From: Branchipolynoe longqiensis
Lineage: Eukaryota > Annelida > Polychaeta > Phyllodocida > Polynoidae
Direction: 5' to 3'
DNA length: 64,000 nt
Assembly (NCBI GenBank): GCA_030323885.1
Contig: CM059198.1
Location: 12,252,462-12,316,461, forward strand
Below are positions 24,442-34,249 of the stretch, in pieces. Below the pieces are notes generated by a model. The model was not told the DNA's origin and did not search any database. It worked only from the letters and a program-made list of their open reading frames with translations. A program made the translations under genes and the position numbers. Every line of letters begins with the position of its first letter. Within the stretch, counting starts at the first letter, position 1.

Positions 24442-24719
24442 TGTGAGTGTGTACTATGTGTAGTATGTAGTACAAGTGTATTTAATACAATATATTCACT
24501 TACCACAAGTTAAATATATTTCATGCTATTGAAATCCTCCTTGTAGCAGGTCAATGGGAAATTTTAGTGTGTTTCGTATAGCGCGGTAGAAATAGAGTTA
24601 AAGAATTGTATCCAACCGATAGAATTACCTGTAATGTAGTGGAAAAGTGAAAAGTCTCTCTCCGTATGTATTAATACGCTCTAATTTACTCCAAGGTTAA
24701 AGAAAATTACCGAAAGTTG
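24442..24719. other. Junction between gypsy elements 1 and 2
   Basis: AT-rich. By position it should hold the 5' LTR and primer-binding site of element 1, but I could not recognise either. Homology to element 2 begins abruptly at about 24720. Confidence 0.45.
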
Positions 24720-25094
24720 GAATTTCTGGCATATGGTGCAACGCGATATCATGTCTTCTATTTGCCCTTGCAGCCCTGGCCAAAGAACGTAATCTCTTGC
24801 TAATTGTTTACTCTTTGTAATGCCTTGGTGGGTTTCATGTATCAATGCTAATACGTGTGATTGCGATTTTTGTGGTATTATGATTCTGTCACCTTTGAAC
24901 AGCAGGCCGTCTTGTGCTGTTATTTTGTGTCTGTATGTGTGAAATGTTTTTGTGTTGGGTGTTAGATGATTGGTGTGTTCTGGCCAACCTGTTTCTGTCA
25001 GCTGTTTCAGCTCTTGCAGTGTTTGATCGTTTGCTGTTTTGACTCTGATCTGCTGTGTGCTGTTGCCTAGGATGTCAACTGCTGCTACGGTCAA
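24720..25094 (-). pseudogene. pol: Gypsy element 2 integrase zinc region, truncated
   Basis: Spans the linker after RNase H (QELKQLTETGWPEHTNHL, closely like the matching part of element 3) and the integrase HHCC site: His-x3-His in LIHETHQG, then SRCTICQ. It breaks off after ICQKFQ, before the DDE core. The break marks the junction with the DNA to its left. Confidence 0.88.
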
Positions 25095-25126
25095 GTTTGT
25101 GTCGAACAGGTTGTTCGGCTCTATTG

Positions 25127-26055
25127 ATGAGCATCTGCAACATACATAGATGAACCTTTTATGTGTGTTATGGTGTGTTCATAATTCATTCAATAGACGC
25201 ATGCGCATATGTTGCATGCACGCGGGCAACATATGCAATGGTTTACCTAGGATCGCTACCAGCGGCTTATGGTCGCTTTGAATGGGCACTTTCTTGCCAA
25301 AGATGTAATTATGGAATTTGGTACACCCAAAGCAAATCGCGAGCAACTCCATATCGATTACAGCGTAGTTGCTTTGGGGGTCATCTAGTGCTTTCGACGC
25401 TAATGCTATGGGCCTACCCTCCTGTATTAATGCTGCCCCTAGTCCCGATTTGGAAGCATCCACCTGTAGTATTACATCTTTGTCAACATTGTAGAATCGT
25501 AGCACTAGTGCTCTAGTTAGCAGGGATTTTAACGTATCAAACGCTGTTTGCTGTTCGCTTTCCCAGTGCCATGCGATGTTTGGAATAAACTTCTTAACAT
25601 ACCCTATCATGCCTAAGAATTGCTGGATAGAAGCTACATTAGTGGGGGTTGGCATGTCATTAATAGCCGGAATGCGCTCTTTATTTGGTTTAAGACCATT
25701 TTTACTTATCACGTGGCCAACATATGAAACCTCTGACTTACATATCCTTGATTTACTGGGATTGAGCTTGAGATTTACTTGGCGCGCTCGATCCAGGACT
25801 GCTTTGAGATTTGCATTGTGTTCATCTACTGTTCGACCATACACGAGTATGTCGTCTGTGACGACGTTGACACCCTTCAGATCACTTAGGATAGTATTCA
25901 TCTTGTGGATGAAGATATCACCGGCAGTATTGATGCCGAACGTCAATCTTGTATATCTGTACCTACCCCAAGGCATATTAAAAGTACACAGTTTGGAACT
26001 TTCATCATCGAGCTCGATCTGCCGACAACTTGGCGGGTGATCAGTCGACAACTTG
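25127..26055 (-). pseudogene. pol: Gypsy element 2 RT palm and RNase H, internally deleted
   Basis: The RT part starts in the middle: CTFNMPWGRYRYTRLTFGI, then the active site VTDDILVYG. The fingers with the first catalytic Asp are gone. The thumb (GMIGYVKKFIP), connection and RNase H follow: LQVDASKSGLGA, IDMELLAIC, IQSDHKPLV. The deletion joins protease to RT near 26020-26060, where the 14-bp word GACAACTTGGCGGG occurs twice. A stop ends the frame at 25179, and the remaining connection to integrase is in another frame. Confidence 0.88.
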
Positions 26056-26533
26056 GCGGGGATAGGGTTGCTTTCTTCAACTTGTTGAAAATGCTTGTGG
26101 GCAAAACGTTCGCTTGTGACCCTGTATACAGCTTGAAGCACACAGTTGTGTTCTCAAGAGTTATCTGGACGTACCACAAGTCATGCCTCATGAGTGTGTA
26201 TTCCTTGTCGACAGCTCCAACAAATAGATCGTTGCCACTTGAGTCTGAATCTGTTGTCTGACATTCCTCTGGGATATTATGCATGTCCACAGCAATATCG
26301 TCAATAGCCGCAGTGGCTTGCTGTTGACTCCGACAGACCTTGACGAAGTGGCCTCCCTTGTTGCACCCTGCACAAACCTTCCCCTTCACCGGGCATGCCC
26401 CTTTCCTGTGTGCATAGCCACACCAGCCACATGTGGTCTTTGTTGTTGTTGTTGACGATGTCATCCTCTGTCCATACATCACACTGTGGACTCCGCCGTT
26501 GGAATGGCGCCTGCCACCTGGGTGCCGGTGCAC
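26056..26533 (-). pseudogene. Gypsy element 2 zinc knuckle and damaged protease
   Basis: Shows a Cys-rich knuckle region (CGWCGYAHRKGACPVKG; CAGCNKGGHFVKVC), then the aspartic protease start. The catalytic motif reads KLYTGSQANVLP, so the active-site Asp expected before Thr-Gly is replaced by Tyr. The matching position in element 3 is KIDTGAEVN. The protease is then cut by the internal deletion. Confidence 0.85.
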
Positions 26534-27157
26534 TGGCGCTCGGTCTCTGCTGATTGTGTATCATATCCACTGCACTGTCACTGGTTGCTGAATCTTTGCT
26601 CAAATGTTTTGCAGTAAACTCACTCATCTGGCATAATTCCTCACACTTCTGTAGAGTCAAGTTCTTGGTTTGTAACAGCCGGTTCCTGAGTCTGTCACAC
26701 TTGACACCACCTATTAACTGGTCACACAACAGTGAGTCGTCTATCACACTGTAGTCGCAGCATGCTATCATGCTGTGTAACTCGTGTATATTGGTATCCA
26801 TTGGAGCAGTTGTCTGGTTTTGGTGATTAAACCTGTACCGGATGACCGTTACGTTCATTTTGGCCTCACAGTATGAACGAAGGCATCTATCAACGGGTTT
26901 ATCTTGTCTTGACTGGACTCGTCAAAATGCATTGCTCGGTGGACCTTTTGGGCCTCAGGCCCAGCTACGTGTAGAAATATGCAACATTGCACTTCTTCTG
27001 TTTTAGCTGACACACGTGTAGCTCCGGCAAAGATAGTGTAGGCATAGTACCAAGCTTCCCAGTTGGTTCCAAGATCCCTTTCCAGTTGTAGCTGCCCTGG
27101 AGGCTTTAGCCCGGACAACGGCATGTCGGTAGAGCTTGGGTCTGGATCTGACACCAT
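26301..27157 (-). pseudogene. gag: Gypsy element 2 gag
   Basis: Two overlapping frames, 26855-27157 and 26301-26858, together match the gag of element 3: the GTNWEAWYYAYTIFAGAT start region, then RVxxCDYSVIDDSLLCDQLIGGVK and LLQTKNLTLQKCEELC. A frameshift near 26856 separates them. An ATG at 27157 uses the last base of the LTR plus the first two of the primer site. A second ATG (MPLSGLK) is shared with element 3 and may be the real start. Confidence 0.82.
27147..27156 (-). other. Primer-binding site, element 2
   Basis: On the minus strand it reads TGGTGTCAGA directly after the LTR. This equals the complement of the 3' end of animal tRNA-Leu (..TCTGACACCA) for 10 nt, suggesting tRNA-Leu priming. 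Confidence 0.75.
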
Positions 27158-27284
27158 GTAAAGGATCAACTGAAGGCCACAACGTCTGTGTATCAAGTGG
27201 TTTATTTACGACTCTTCCTGTGCGCTGGTTCCGGTCCCGTTTCCCTGTGTCCGCTGGTAACCAGCGGTATACGCTTACCTTACA
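27157..27284 (-). repeat. 5' LTR of gypsy element 2 (128 bp)
   Basis: Begins TGTAAAGGATC and ends CTTACCTTACA on the plus strand, giving TG...CA termini. It abuts the primer site on the left. On the right, SINE-type sequence (ATATCAGGATGGGTACC) resumes at once. Confidence 0.75.
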
Positions 27285-27625
27285 ATATCAGGATGGGTAC
27301 CGATAGTGCACACAAATGGCGACTTTATAGTGCTGCCCCACTGGGAGACCAGGCCGCCAGCACCATGACCTGACATCCCACTGAGTCATATTACCATGAC
27401 ACTGAGCCAACCATGCCTTGTCCTATCCTAATAATGCTAAGCTACTGGCTAGGAAGCAAAAAGTTAATATCAATTTTGTAAGGCATTGGTTTGACTTGAC
27501 CAGGAACTGAAGTCTTGACTTTCCGCATGGGACGCCTGCGCTCTATCGATTCGGAGAGCGTGTCCGGTCTAATGTGCTTGGAGGTGCTTAGATACATGTA
27601 TCGGGCAGAGTAAGCCACCGGTACT
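27285..27625 (-). mobile_element. SINE-like repeat, 3' part
   Basis: Shares ATATCAGGATGGGTACC, CTCATGGCGACTT-type, GTGCTGCC.CACTGGGAGACC and CACCATGACCTGA words with copies at 38645 and 48765. A tRNA-like segment lies at the far end near 27500-27560 (minus strand). The first part is missing because gypsy element 2 inserted at 27284. Confidence 0.7.
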
Positions 27626-27664
27626 CTCTCCAAGCAGATGCATGACTAATCCCTGTGCACATAT

Positions 27665-27761
27665 TTGTGTTTGTTTGTTGGGGTTTTACATCCTGGCAAC
27701 ATCTGGGGTGATATCAGGATTGTGACAGTGTGCACTCATGGCGACTTTTAAGAGTGCTGCC
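27665..27761 (-). mobile_element. SINE-like repeat, left half, split by gypsy element 3
   Basis: Starts GTTTGTTTGTTGGGGTTTTA, continues with TACATCCTGGCAACATCTGG and CTCATGGCGACTT and stops at GTGCTGCC (27761), where element 3 begins. The repeat continues at 35880 with ACTGGGAGATCAAGCTGCCG. Confidence 0.75.
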
Positions 27762-27822
27762 TGAACCCGTTGAGTTGCCTAGTAGAACTGCTTTTATTAT
27801 CTGGCCTCACTGCCCAGCTGAC
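27762..27822 (-). repeat. 3' LTR of gypsy element 3, outer part
   Basis: AACCCGTTGAGTTG...TAGTAGAACTGC and TTATCTGGCCTCACTGCCC match the 5' LTR at 35741. About 14 bp near the outer end are missing relative to it. Interrupted by a LINE at 27823. Confidence 0.8.
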
Positions 27823-28355
27823 TGGGCATGACTTGTTATTATGTTATAAGGGTAAAAATATGAACACTATAGAACAGCAGCTCCAATTAAACATAAATAG
27901 CCTTTCCTCATGGGCAATGGAAAATGGTTTTAGATTCTCCAAATCGAAAACTGTTTGCATGCACTTTTTGTCTTTTACGGACTTTACACCATGAACCTAA
28001 TTTAACAATTGGAAATGATCCCATAAAAGTCGTCAAAGAGACCAAGTTTTTAGGAGTCATCTTTGACAACAAATTATCTTTTATCCCTCATATTAAGTAT
28101 TTAAAGTCCAGATGCCTTAAGGGACTGGACATTTTAAAAGTTCTAGCCCACACACAGTGGGGAGCAGACAGCACTGTTCTGCTCCAATTATATAGAATAT
28201 TAATACGTTCAAAATTGGACTATGGCTGTATTGTTTATGGTTCAGCCATGAAATCAAACATATCACAGTTAGACACTATACACCACCAAGGCCTTCAGCA
28301 GGCTGTGGGGGCGTTTAGAACCTCGCCCGTCCAGAGCCTTTATGTCGAAGGCTGA
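27823..28355 (+). pseudogene. LINE reverse transcriptase C-terminal fragment
   Basis: Segments in shifting frames carry the RT thumb region: LNSLSSWAMENGFRFSKSK, then FLGVIFDNKLSFIPHIKYL (the typical LG.x.D..L.F..H motif), then RSKLDYGCIVYGSA. The catalytic palm with FADD is absent because of 5' truncation. A frameshift lies near 27960 and a stop near 28355. Confidence 0.85.
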
Positions 28356-29243
28356 GAGCCTTCCCTTAAGAGTAGAAGGCTCAAACTGTCTATGCAATAT
28401 GTGATAAAATTAAAAGGAAATATTTTAAATCCTGCATATATCTACATTTTTATGCCACCATATGAACGCCTCTATGAATCAAGGCCAACATACATAAAGC
28501 CGTTAGGCCTCAGAATAAAGCCTCATTTGGAGGCCCTGAGGGCAAATCTACATAACATAGCACCCTCACAATATTCAAATGTTCCTCCCTGGCAGAAGAG
28601 GAAACCAAACATCATCCTCTAGCTGGCCATGTCGAAGAAATCTCAAACGCACCCACTTTCATATCATGAAAGCTTTATCGATGTGCGAAGTGCTTTTAGC
28701 TCCCACCTAGCAGTTTACATGGATGGGTCAAAGACAGACAACAGAGTCTCTGCAGCAGCAATCGTCCATGGACATGAATTAGGTACGCGTATTCCAGATC
28801 AGAGTTCCATCTTTACTGCTGAGGCATGAACACTCCTACTCGTGTTAGAGTGCATCAAAACCTCAGCCAGTCATAAATTCATCATTTTCACTGACTCTTT
28901 TTCCTGCCTTCAGGCTTTAAACAATAGGAAACTGGACCACCCAATACTACTTAAAGTACTCATTAAACTAAACTCTCCTTCAATAGCAAAATTTGACATT
29001 CACCTATGTTGGGTGCCCAGTCATGTGGGTATCCCAGGAAATGAGAGAGCAGATCAAGCGGCCACTCGAGCCCTGACTGCTCCTTTGGAACACTGTCATA
29101 TTCCCCACTCTGATCTGAAACCTACCATTCAAAAATACATCTGGAACCTATGGCAGATCGAATGGGATGAACACCCAGACAACAAACTCCATAGAATTAC
29201 CCCCTCCGTGAACGGACTGCCGCAGAGTAGCCTGGAAGGGTGA
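28356..29243 (+). pseudogene. LINE RNase H domain and tail
   Basis: RNase H with VYMDGSKTD (first Asp, about 28720), FTAEA (Glu, about 28820), FTDSFSCLQAL (Asp, about 28885) and WVPSHVGIPGNERADQAA (last Asp, about 29055). A TGA follows FTAEA at about 28827 and other stops lie at about 28355 and 28620, so the copy is dead. Downstream, 29250-29400 keeps a Cys-His-like tail (GESPPECIGCQ...) in broken form. All four catalytic residues remain. Confidence 0.88.
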
Positions 29244-29717
29244 AACGACCAGGTTGTTTTAACAAGATGCCATATTGGCCACTTGTGGCTAACACACATT
29301 TTTCTGCTCACGGGGGAGTCTCCCCCTGAATGTATTGGATGTCAGTCCCCACTGACATTAAAACACACTTTATTAAACTGAGTGGATTTCATGGCCATGT
29401 GCCAACAATTTTACACTGCAAACAACATGCAGGACCTTTTTACTAAAGTAAAACAAGAAAACATTTTAGCCTTTTTGAGGGCAGTTGGTTTGTACCACCT
29501 CATATAGGTTTTTAAACAAATTTCATCAGCGAATAATACTATCATTTAGACTTTTATTTAGCTATTATGATTGTGAGTTTACAAAATTCATGAGTTTCCA
29601 TTGACACAAAATTGATTGTATGCTTTTACATGTAAAAGCGATGGTTTGAACAAAAACAAACATTTCTCGCCGTGAATATGGCCTATGCTGCCGATATGGC
29701 GTAAATCAATCAATCAA

Positions 29718-29786
29718 GCCCAGCTGACCTCTCGTGACCTCTCATGACCTGAGCCCCCATGCCTCTATACACACATATACATAACA
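29718..29786 (-). repeat. 3' LTR of gypsy element 3, inner part
   Basis: Resumes after the LINE with CAGCTGACCTCTCG, then CATGCCTCTATA, and ends CATATACATAACA, matching the LTR end CGTATACGTAACA's position at 35879. The first 11 bases (29718-29728) are the LINE target duplication. Confidence 0.85.
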
Positions 29787-29797
29787 TCTTCCTTTTT
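29787..29797 (-). other. Polypurine tract of gypsy element 3
   Basis: Plus strand TCTTCCTTTTT, so AAAAAGGAAGA on the element's strand, directly before the TGTTAT start of the 3' LTR. This is the expected plus-strand primer position. Confidence 0.75.
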
Positions 29798-30303
29798 ATT
29801 TCAATGTATTCTTTTTGTATCATCAATGGGTGTTTGGTTTGTCCACGGCAACAGTGCTCATGACTACCCTCTATATCATGTCTCTTAATTATTATTCTAT
29901 CAGTTCATTTCAACTTAATTCTACACACACATGTATTATATCAAATGGTCATTATGACGATGTCAGTGGCTGAATCTTATCATTATATCTCTATCGTAAT
30001 ACTGTATTCACATCTTTTCTGACTTCAGCTTTTTTTAAATATTTTTTTTTTTACTCATCTACAAAATTTCATATCAATTAATTACAACAATTCCTTTCAG
30101 TCTATTCTCTAGTCATACTATGTATCACTTATCAACATTGACATCAACATGAAATCTTATTACTAACACTATATATACAAACGTTACCTTGTGCATGTTT
30201 GTATGTCTGCTGCTACAATTTCATTTTGATTTCACAATCTCATTACAGCGCATGTTATTCTACCATACCATGTTTTGTACTCATCATTTTTTTGTTTTCT
30301 TTC
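29798..30303 (-). other. 3' region of gypsy element 3
   Basis: AT-rich tail between the integrase end and the polypurine tract. No further gene seen. It includes the last, degraded integrase codons near 30230-30303. Confidence 0.5.
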
Positions 30304-30324
30304 GCTATGAATTTTGTTTTGATT

Positions 30325-30602
30325 ACCCCTGGGTAACCTGGAAGGCTCTGAACCGGTTGCGAACACAGGTTGGCCGGTCCAGAGTGAACATGCTGAAGTG
30401 GGGGTACTCTGACTCATCGGAAGCCTGTGACTGCGGCATCAGGCAGACGATGCAACACCTACTGGTCTGTCCCATGATGGGCACTGCCTGCTCTGCTGCA
30501 GACCTGACATTGGCCAACAACATTGCCATCAGCTGCTCTAAACACTGGGAGAGCAGCATCTGAAATAGACAACTGGTGGAAGGACATGATGAAGAAGAAG
30601 AA
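30325..30602 (+). mobile_element. Short LINE 3' end with 21-bp target duplication
   Basis: 278 bp flanked by identical 21-nt repeats at 30304-30324 and 30603-30623. It encodes the last about 75 residues of a LINE ORF2 (LNRLRTQVGRSRVNMLKWGY, then CDCGIRQTMQHLLVCP, a C-x-C-x7-H-x4-C zinc motif) and ends in a GAA repeat. It is an extreme 5' truncation, inserted in the integrase C-terminal region of gypsy element 3. Confidence 0.93.
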
Positions 30603-30623
30603 GCTATGAATTTTGTTTTGATT

Positions 30624-31480
30624 GTGATGTTTTTGTTTTTGCGCTATGTTTTGGCACTTGTATATGAATCTCCGATTTCTTCGGATGATGTGCTCTGCAT
30701 TGTTCCTGATCTCATAATCTTTGGGACTTGGTGCGTCTGTATTTGAAATCTGTCCGGATGCCCATTCGTCTTTGTGATCCAGATACCTTGCATTATCCCC
30801 AACGCTTAGTTTAGGATGTTCTGTACCCGCTCTTTTGTCAAAATAAAACTTTTGCTTTGATTTGTCTATGATAATTCGTTGTTTTTTAGATGACTGGAGT
30901 TTGGGTTTTTAATTTGCTGCAACAGTGGGTATTTTGGATCTTAATGTTCTCAACATTAGCATTTGTGCTGGTGAAGCGTTCATGGATTGGATCTTGGTGT
31001 TTCTTATGTTTAGTAGTGTTATGTGTATGTCCCTGTTGTCCATTACAGCTTTTTCATCATTCGCTTCACTGTTTGTATGGTGCGCTCTAATTGGCCATTA
31101 CTTTGGGCGTGCATGGGATTTGAGTATACTCGTTCAAATCCATATTTGGTACTGAACTTACGATAGTCTTCACTCTGAAATTGGGGCCCATTATCAGAAA
31201 CAACTATTTTGGGTATCCCATGCCTCGCAAAAGTTTCTTTCATGACTTTGATTGTTGATGGACTAGACATTGATTTTAATTCAAAGACTTTGGGGTATTT
31301 ACTATAATAATCAATTATAATAATATAATTCTTGTTATCGACGTGAAATAAGTCTGCACCCACTTTTTCAAAGGGCATGTCCGGTACCGAATGACTTAAT
31401 AATGGTTCCATGTGTGGTTTGTTCTGGAAGCACTGACATGTTTGACACTGAGATATCTTATCTTCGATCTGGGTGCTCAA
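30624..31480 (-). pseudogene. pol: Gypsy element 3 integrase, frameshifted
   Basis: 31043-31480 holds the zinc-site end (QCQTCQCFQ) and the DDE core: Asp in KVGADLFHVD, Asp in VVSDNGPQFQ and Glu in NGQLERTIQ, all intact. A frameshift near 31045 ends this frame. The C-terminal domain continues in the next frame (MDNRDIHITLL..., ASPAQMLMLRTLRSKIP), with one stop near 30917, and then on past 30700 (VGDNARYLDHKDEW) to the LINE insertion. Integrase would join element cDNA to host DNA. Confidence 0.88.
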
Positions 31481-31486
31481 ACCCGG

Positions 31487-32350
31487 TCAAAATACGGTGT
31501 CCCTGGCTAATTGTTTTGACCTTACAATTCCCATGTGAGACTCATGGATTTTTTCAATAATGTTTGGTTGTAATGACTTAGGTATAATTATCCTGTTATC
31601 TTTCATCAATAGTTCACCTTGTGTGGTTATTTCATGTCTGTAAGTGAAAAAAGGTTTCACCGGATCTATTACTTGATGTGAATGTTCTGGCCAACCTGAT
31701 TTGGTGAGTCTGGTGATTTCTTGTAGTGTTCCATCTTTCTTTGTTTCTACTGCAATAGTGTCTGTGTATTCAGGCGCTATGTCTATTTCAGCTATTGATA
31801 TGTCTCTGTCAAACAGGTTTCTTGGCGAAGTGTTGCTGGTATGGGCCCTGGATAACGTATCTGCAAAATATAGATTGGTACCTTTAACATATATCACTTT
31901 GATGTAATAATTTTGGAGTCGCATTCTCATGCGTTGCATCCTGGAAGACAAATCATGTAACGGTTTAGACATAATTGAGACTAAGGGTTTATGATCGGTT
32001 TCTATTGTGATCTCTTTCCCATATATATATTCATGAAAATGCTTACATCCGAAACAAATAGCGAGTAACTCCTTCTCTATTACAGCATAATTGCTCTGAG
32101 TTTTATCCAATAATGTCTTCGATGCCATCGCTACCGGTAAGTGATTTTGGAACAACGTGGCGCCCAGCCCTGATTGTGACGCATCAACTTGCAGTGTTAT
32201 TGGTTCTTTAGCATTGTAATACCTGAGAACGGGGGCTTGTACTAATAATGACTTTAACTTTTCGAATGCGTGTGCCTGTGGTTCTTGCCAGTGCCATGCT
32301 ACTTCTTTTTGAAGGACTACTCTAAGGGGGTTAGTGATCTCTGACAACTT
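31487..32350 (-). pseudogene. pol: Gypsy element 3 RNase H and linker
   Basis: Starts right after the SINE insert with SEITNPLRVVLQKEVAWHW and continues with RNase H: LQVDASQSGLGATL, YAVIEKELLAICFG, IETDHKPLVSI. The YVKGTNLYFADTLSRA connection and the start of the integrase zinc site (IHESHMGIVRSKQLARD) follow. Catalytic Asp, Glu and Asp are present. A single-base disruption near 31485 separates it from the integrase frame. Confidence 0.9.
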
Positions 32351-32658
32351 TTTTCTTGAAGATTTATACTGCCTATCATGGATAAGTCTGAATAGACTTG
32401 TTTTCACCATTAGACAGTTTGTCGATAGAAAGCCTGAGCCTTCACTTTTACCGACCCAAGGGATTTTTAACCTCCCACACCACATAGACATGGTATGAGA
32501 GCAACTGGCCTTTGATGACACTGTAAGTTATACACAGTGGTGGAAATCCAAATTGGCAGAGATGGGGGGCATGGGGAATCGAACCACCGACCTTCAGATT
32601 AGGAGTCTGACCTAGGAAAAAAGCCAGACACTCTAACCACTCCACCACAGAGAACACC
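32351..32658 (-). mobile_element. tRNA-derived SINE inserted in gypsy element 3
   Basis: 308 bp flanked by ACTT (32347-32350 and 32659-32662). On the minus strand it opens with a tRNA-like head: A-box-like GTGGAGTGGTTAGAGTG and a complete anticodon-arm-like stem TCAGA-CTCCTAA-TCTGA. The B box GGTTCGATTCC follows, with about 17 extra bases between the D and anticodon arms. A unique body follows and it ends AAGAAAA. It interrupts the RT thumb coding sequence after SKFIP. Confidence 0.88.
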
Positions 32659-33403
32659 ACTTGGGAATGAACTTGCTCACATACCCGACCATTCCCAAGA
32701 AGCGTTGCAACGCTGTCTTATCTGATGGTACTTTCATGTCCACAATAGCCTGCACTCTATCCTGATTTGGTTTTAACCCATCGGAAGTTAATAGATGACC
32801 AATGTAATTAACCTCGGATTTGCATATTTTAGACTTGCTTGGGTTCAATTTTAGATTAATTTCTCACGCTCTGCGCAACACAGCCTCTAGTCTCGCATTG
32901 TGTTCATTTATGGGACTCCCGTAAATCAAAATGTCATCAGAAACTATTTGCACCCCTTCTAGATCGCTTAATAGTTCATTCATTTGCTGTATAAATAAAT
33001 CGCTGGCAGTCTTTATACCGAATGGTAACCTTGTGAAATGAAACCTACCCCATGGGGTGTTGAATGTGCAAAGAATGGAGCCAGCCTCATCTAGTTGAAT
33101 TTGCCAGTAGCCCGAGTTTGCATCCAACACTGAGAAGTACCGCGCATTATGTATGTTAGCGACTACTTCCTCCACAGTGCAAATCGGGTACGGCCCTCTC
33201 ATAGTAGCCTTATTTAACTTTGTTGGATCGAGGCAAATTCTAACCATTCCAGGTTTTCTCACTATTGTAATTGAATTAACCCATGGAGTAGGCTCCGTCT
33301 GGCGTACAATTACTCCTAACCTTAACATCCTTTCAAGCTCAGTTTTTACATCATCTACTATGGCATGCGGTATGCGCCTTGGTGTGTCTACTACAGGGTT
33401 CAC
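32659..33403 (-). pseudogene. pol: Gypsy element 3 reverse transcriptase
   Basis: 33403 to 32864 covers RT fingers and palm: LGVIVRQTEPTPWVNSITIVRKPG, CLDPTKLNKA, FSVLDANSGYWQ with the first Asp, FGIKTASDLF and the active site VSDDILIYG. A stop or frameshift near 32862 separates the next part, 32848 to 32659 (MNPSKSKICKSEVNYIGHLL, then RFLGMVGYVSKFIP), which is cut by the SINE. Catalytic Asps are intact. Confidence 0.9.
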
Positions 33404-33410
33404 ATTCTTG

Positions 33411-33863
33411 TCAATATATATTTTTGCGTCTACTTTGATTACTCCTACCTAGCCCATCAAATACATCTTTAAAGTTATTTACCATTTTGTTAGCAGAGGC
33501 TGCAGCACCAGTGGCCACTGTTGGTTCACTCAGTTCATCTATGCATGCCACAAGCCCTAGTAGTATGCATGCTTGTCGTCCTAATATAGGGCTGCCAGTC
33601 ACAGTGACTTGAAACTTGATGTCCCGTCCATGCACCTTGATTACTGCTTCGCCATCAGGTGTCAACCTCTGTCCGGTGAATGTGACGAGCGTGCATTTTG
33701 ATGGCTTCATCTTGATATTTGTGAACTTGTCAAACACTTGGCGTGGAACGAGGTTCACCTCAGCCCCAGTGTCTATCTTGAATTTAACTTTGTACGGCCC
33801 AATGGTGATGTCGGTAAACCATGGTTCCTTGTCCTCCACATTGTCACTCATCATCGCTCCCAC
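33411..33863 (-). pseudogene. pol: Gypsy element 3 protease
   Basis: Aspartic protease with FKIDTGAEVNLVPRQVF (Asp-Thr-Gly catalytic motif) and the second-half LGRQACILLGLV (hydrophobic-Leu-Gly region). A Lys/Arg tail frameshifts near 33430 before RT. It would cleave the Gag-Pol polyprotein. Confidence 0.85.
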
Positions 33864-33890
33864 AAATAAGTTGTATGATACCTCGTCAGC

Positions 33891-34245
33891 TCATACATGA
33901 CTCTCTCTGTCATCATATGTGTTGTTTGGATCTACGTTGACCTCATTCACTGATGTTGCTTTGTTCATCTGTGACCGACATACTTTCACAAAGTGTCCAA
34001 TTTTGTGACAACCGGCGCACTCCTTCCCCTTCGCTGGGCACTGCCCACGTACGTATGAATACCCGCACCAATTACACTGTGTCGTGTTCGTGTTTGGTTT
34101 GGTTGTTTGAAAAAGGGGGGTTTCCATGCTGGGGGGCATTTCTGTTGTGTTGACTACTGGTTGCCGGTTGCCAATATGGCGTCGACATTCTGTTCGCCGG
34201 TGTTTGCCACGTTCGGTGTCGGTTTAACAGTTCGGCTATTTCGCC
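33891..34245 (-). pseudogene. gag: Gypsy element 3 gag C-terminus with zinc knuckles
   Basis: Left of the 933-bp insert the gag frame resumes with MGEIAELLNRHRTWQTP, then a Gln/Asn/Pro-rich linker. Two Cys clusters follow: CNWCGYSYVRGQCPAKG and CAGCHKIGHFVKVC, the latter a CCHC knuckle. It closely matches element 2. A TGA near 33898 breaks it from the protease. Confidence 0.82.
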
Positions 34246-34249
34246 CATG

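Larger units (their letters stand above)
24720..27284 (-). mobile_element. Ty3/gypsy element 2, truncated
   Basis: Same family as element 3. It keeps the 5' LTR (27157-27284), primer site, gag, part of protease, RT palm, RNase H and the integrase zinc region. It is cut at about 24720 within integrase, and the 3' LTR is missing. An internal deletion near 26040-26060 removed the end of protease and the first part of RT. The element sits inside a SINE-like repeat that resumes at 27285. Confidence 0.9.
27823..29717 (+). mobile_element. 5'-truncated LINE with RNase H (I/Nimb-like)
   Basis: 1895 bp flanked by an 11-bp target duplication GCCCAGCTGAC (27812-27822 and 29718-29728), as made by target-primed reverse transcription. 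It ends with GCCGATATGGCGTAAATC and a short AATC repeat tail. It encodes the C-terminal part of ORF2 only. I assign it to the I/Nimb group from the RNase H domain and this tail; the clade is an inference. Confidence 0.9.

Noticed and set aside
32560..32658. Possible functional tRNA-Arg gene
   Set aside because: The anticodon arm and B box are good, but about 17 extra bases sit between the D and anticodon arms. It forms the head of a 308-bp insert with a target duplication, so it is a SINE.
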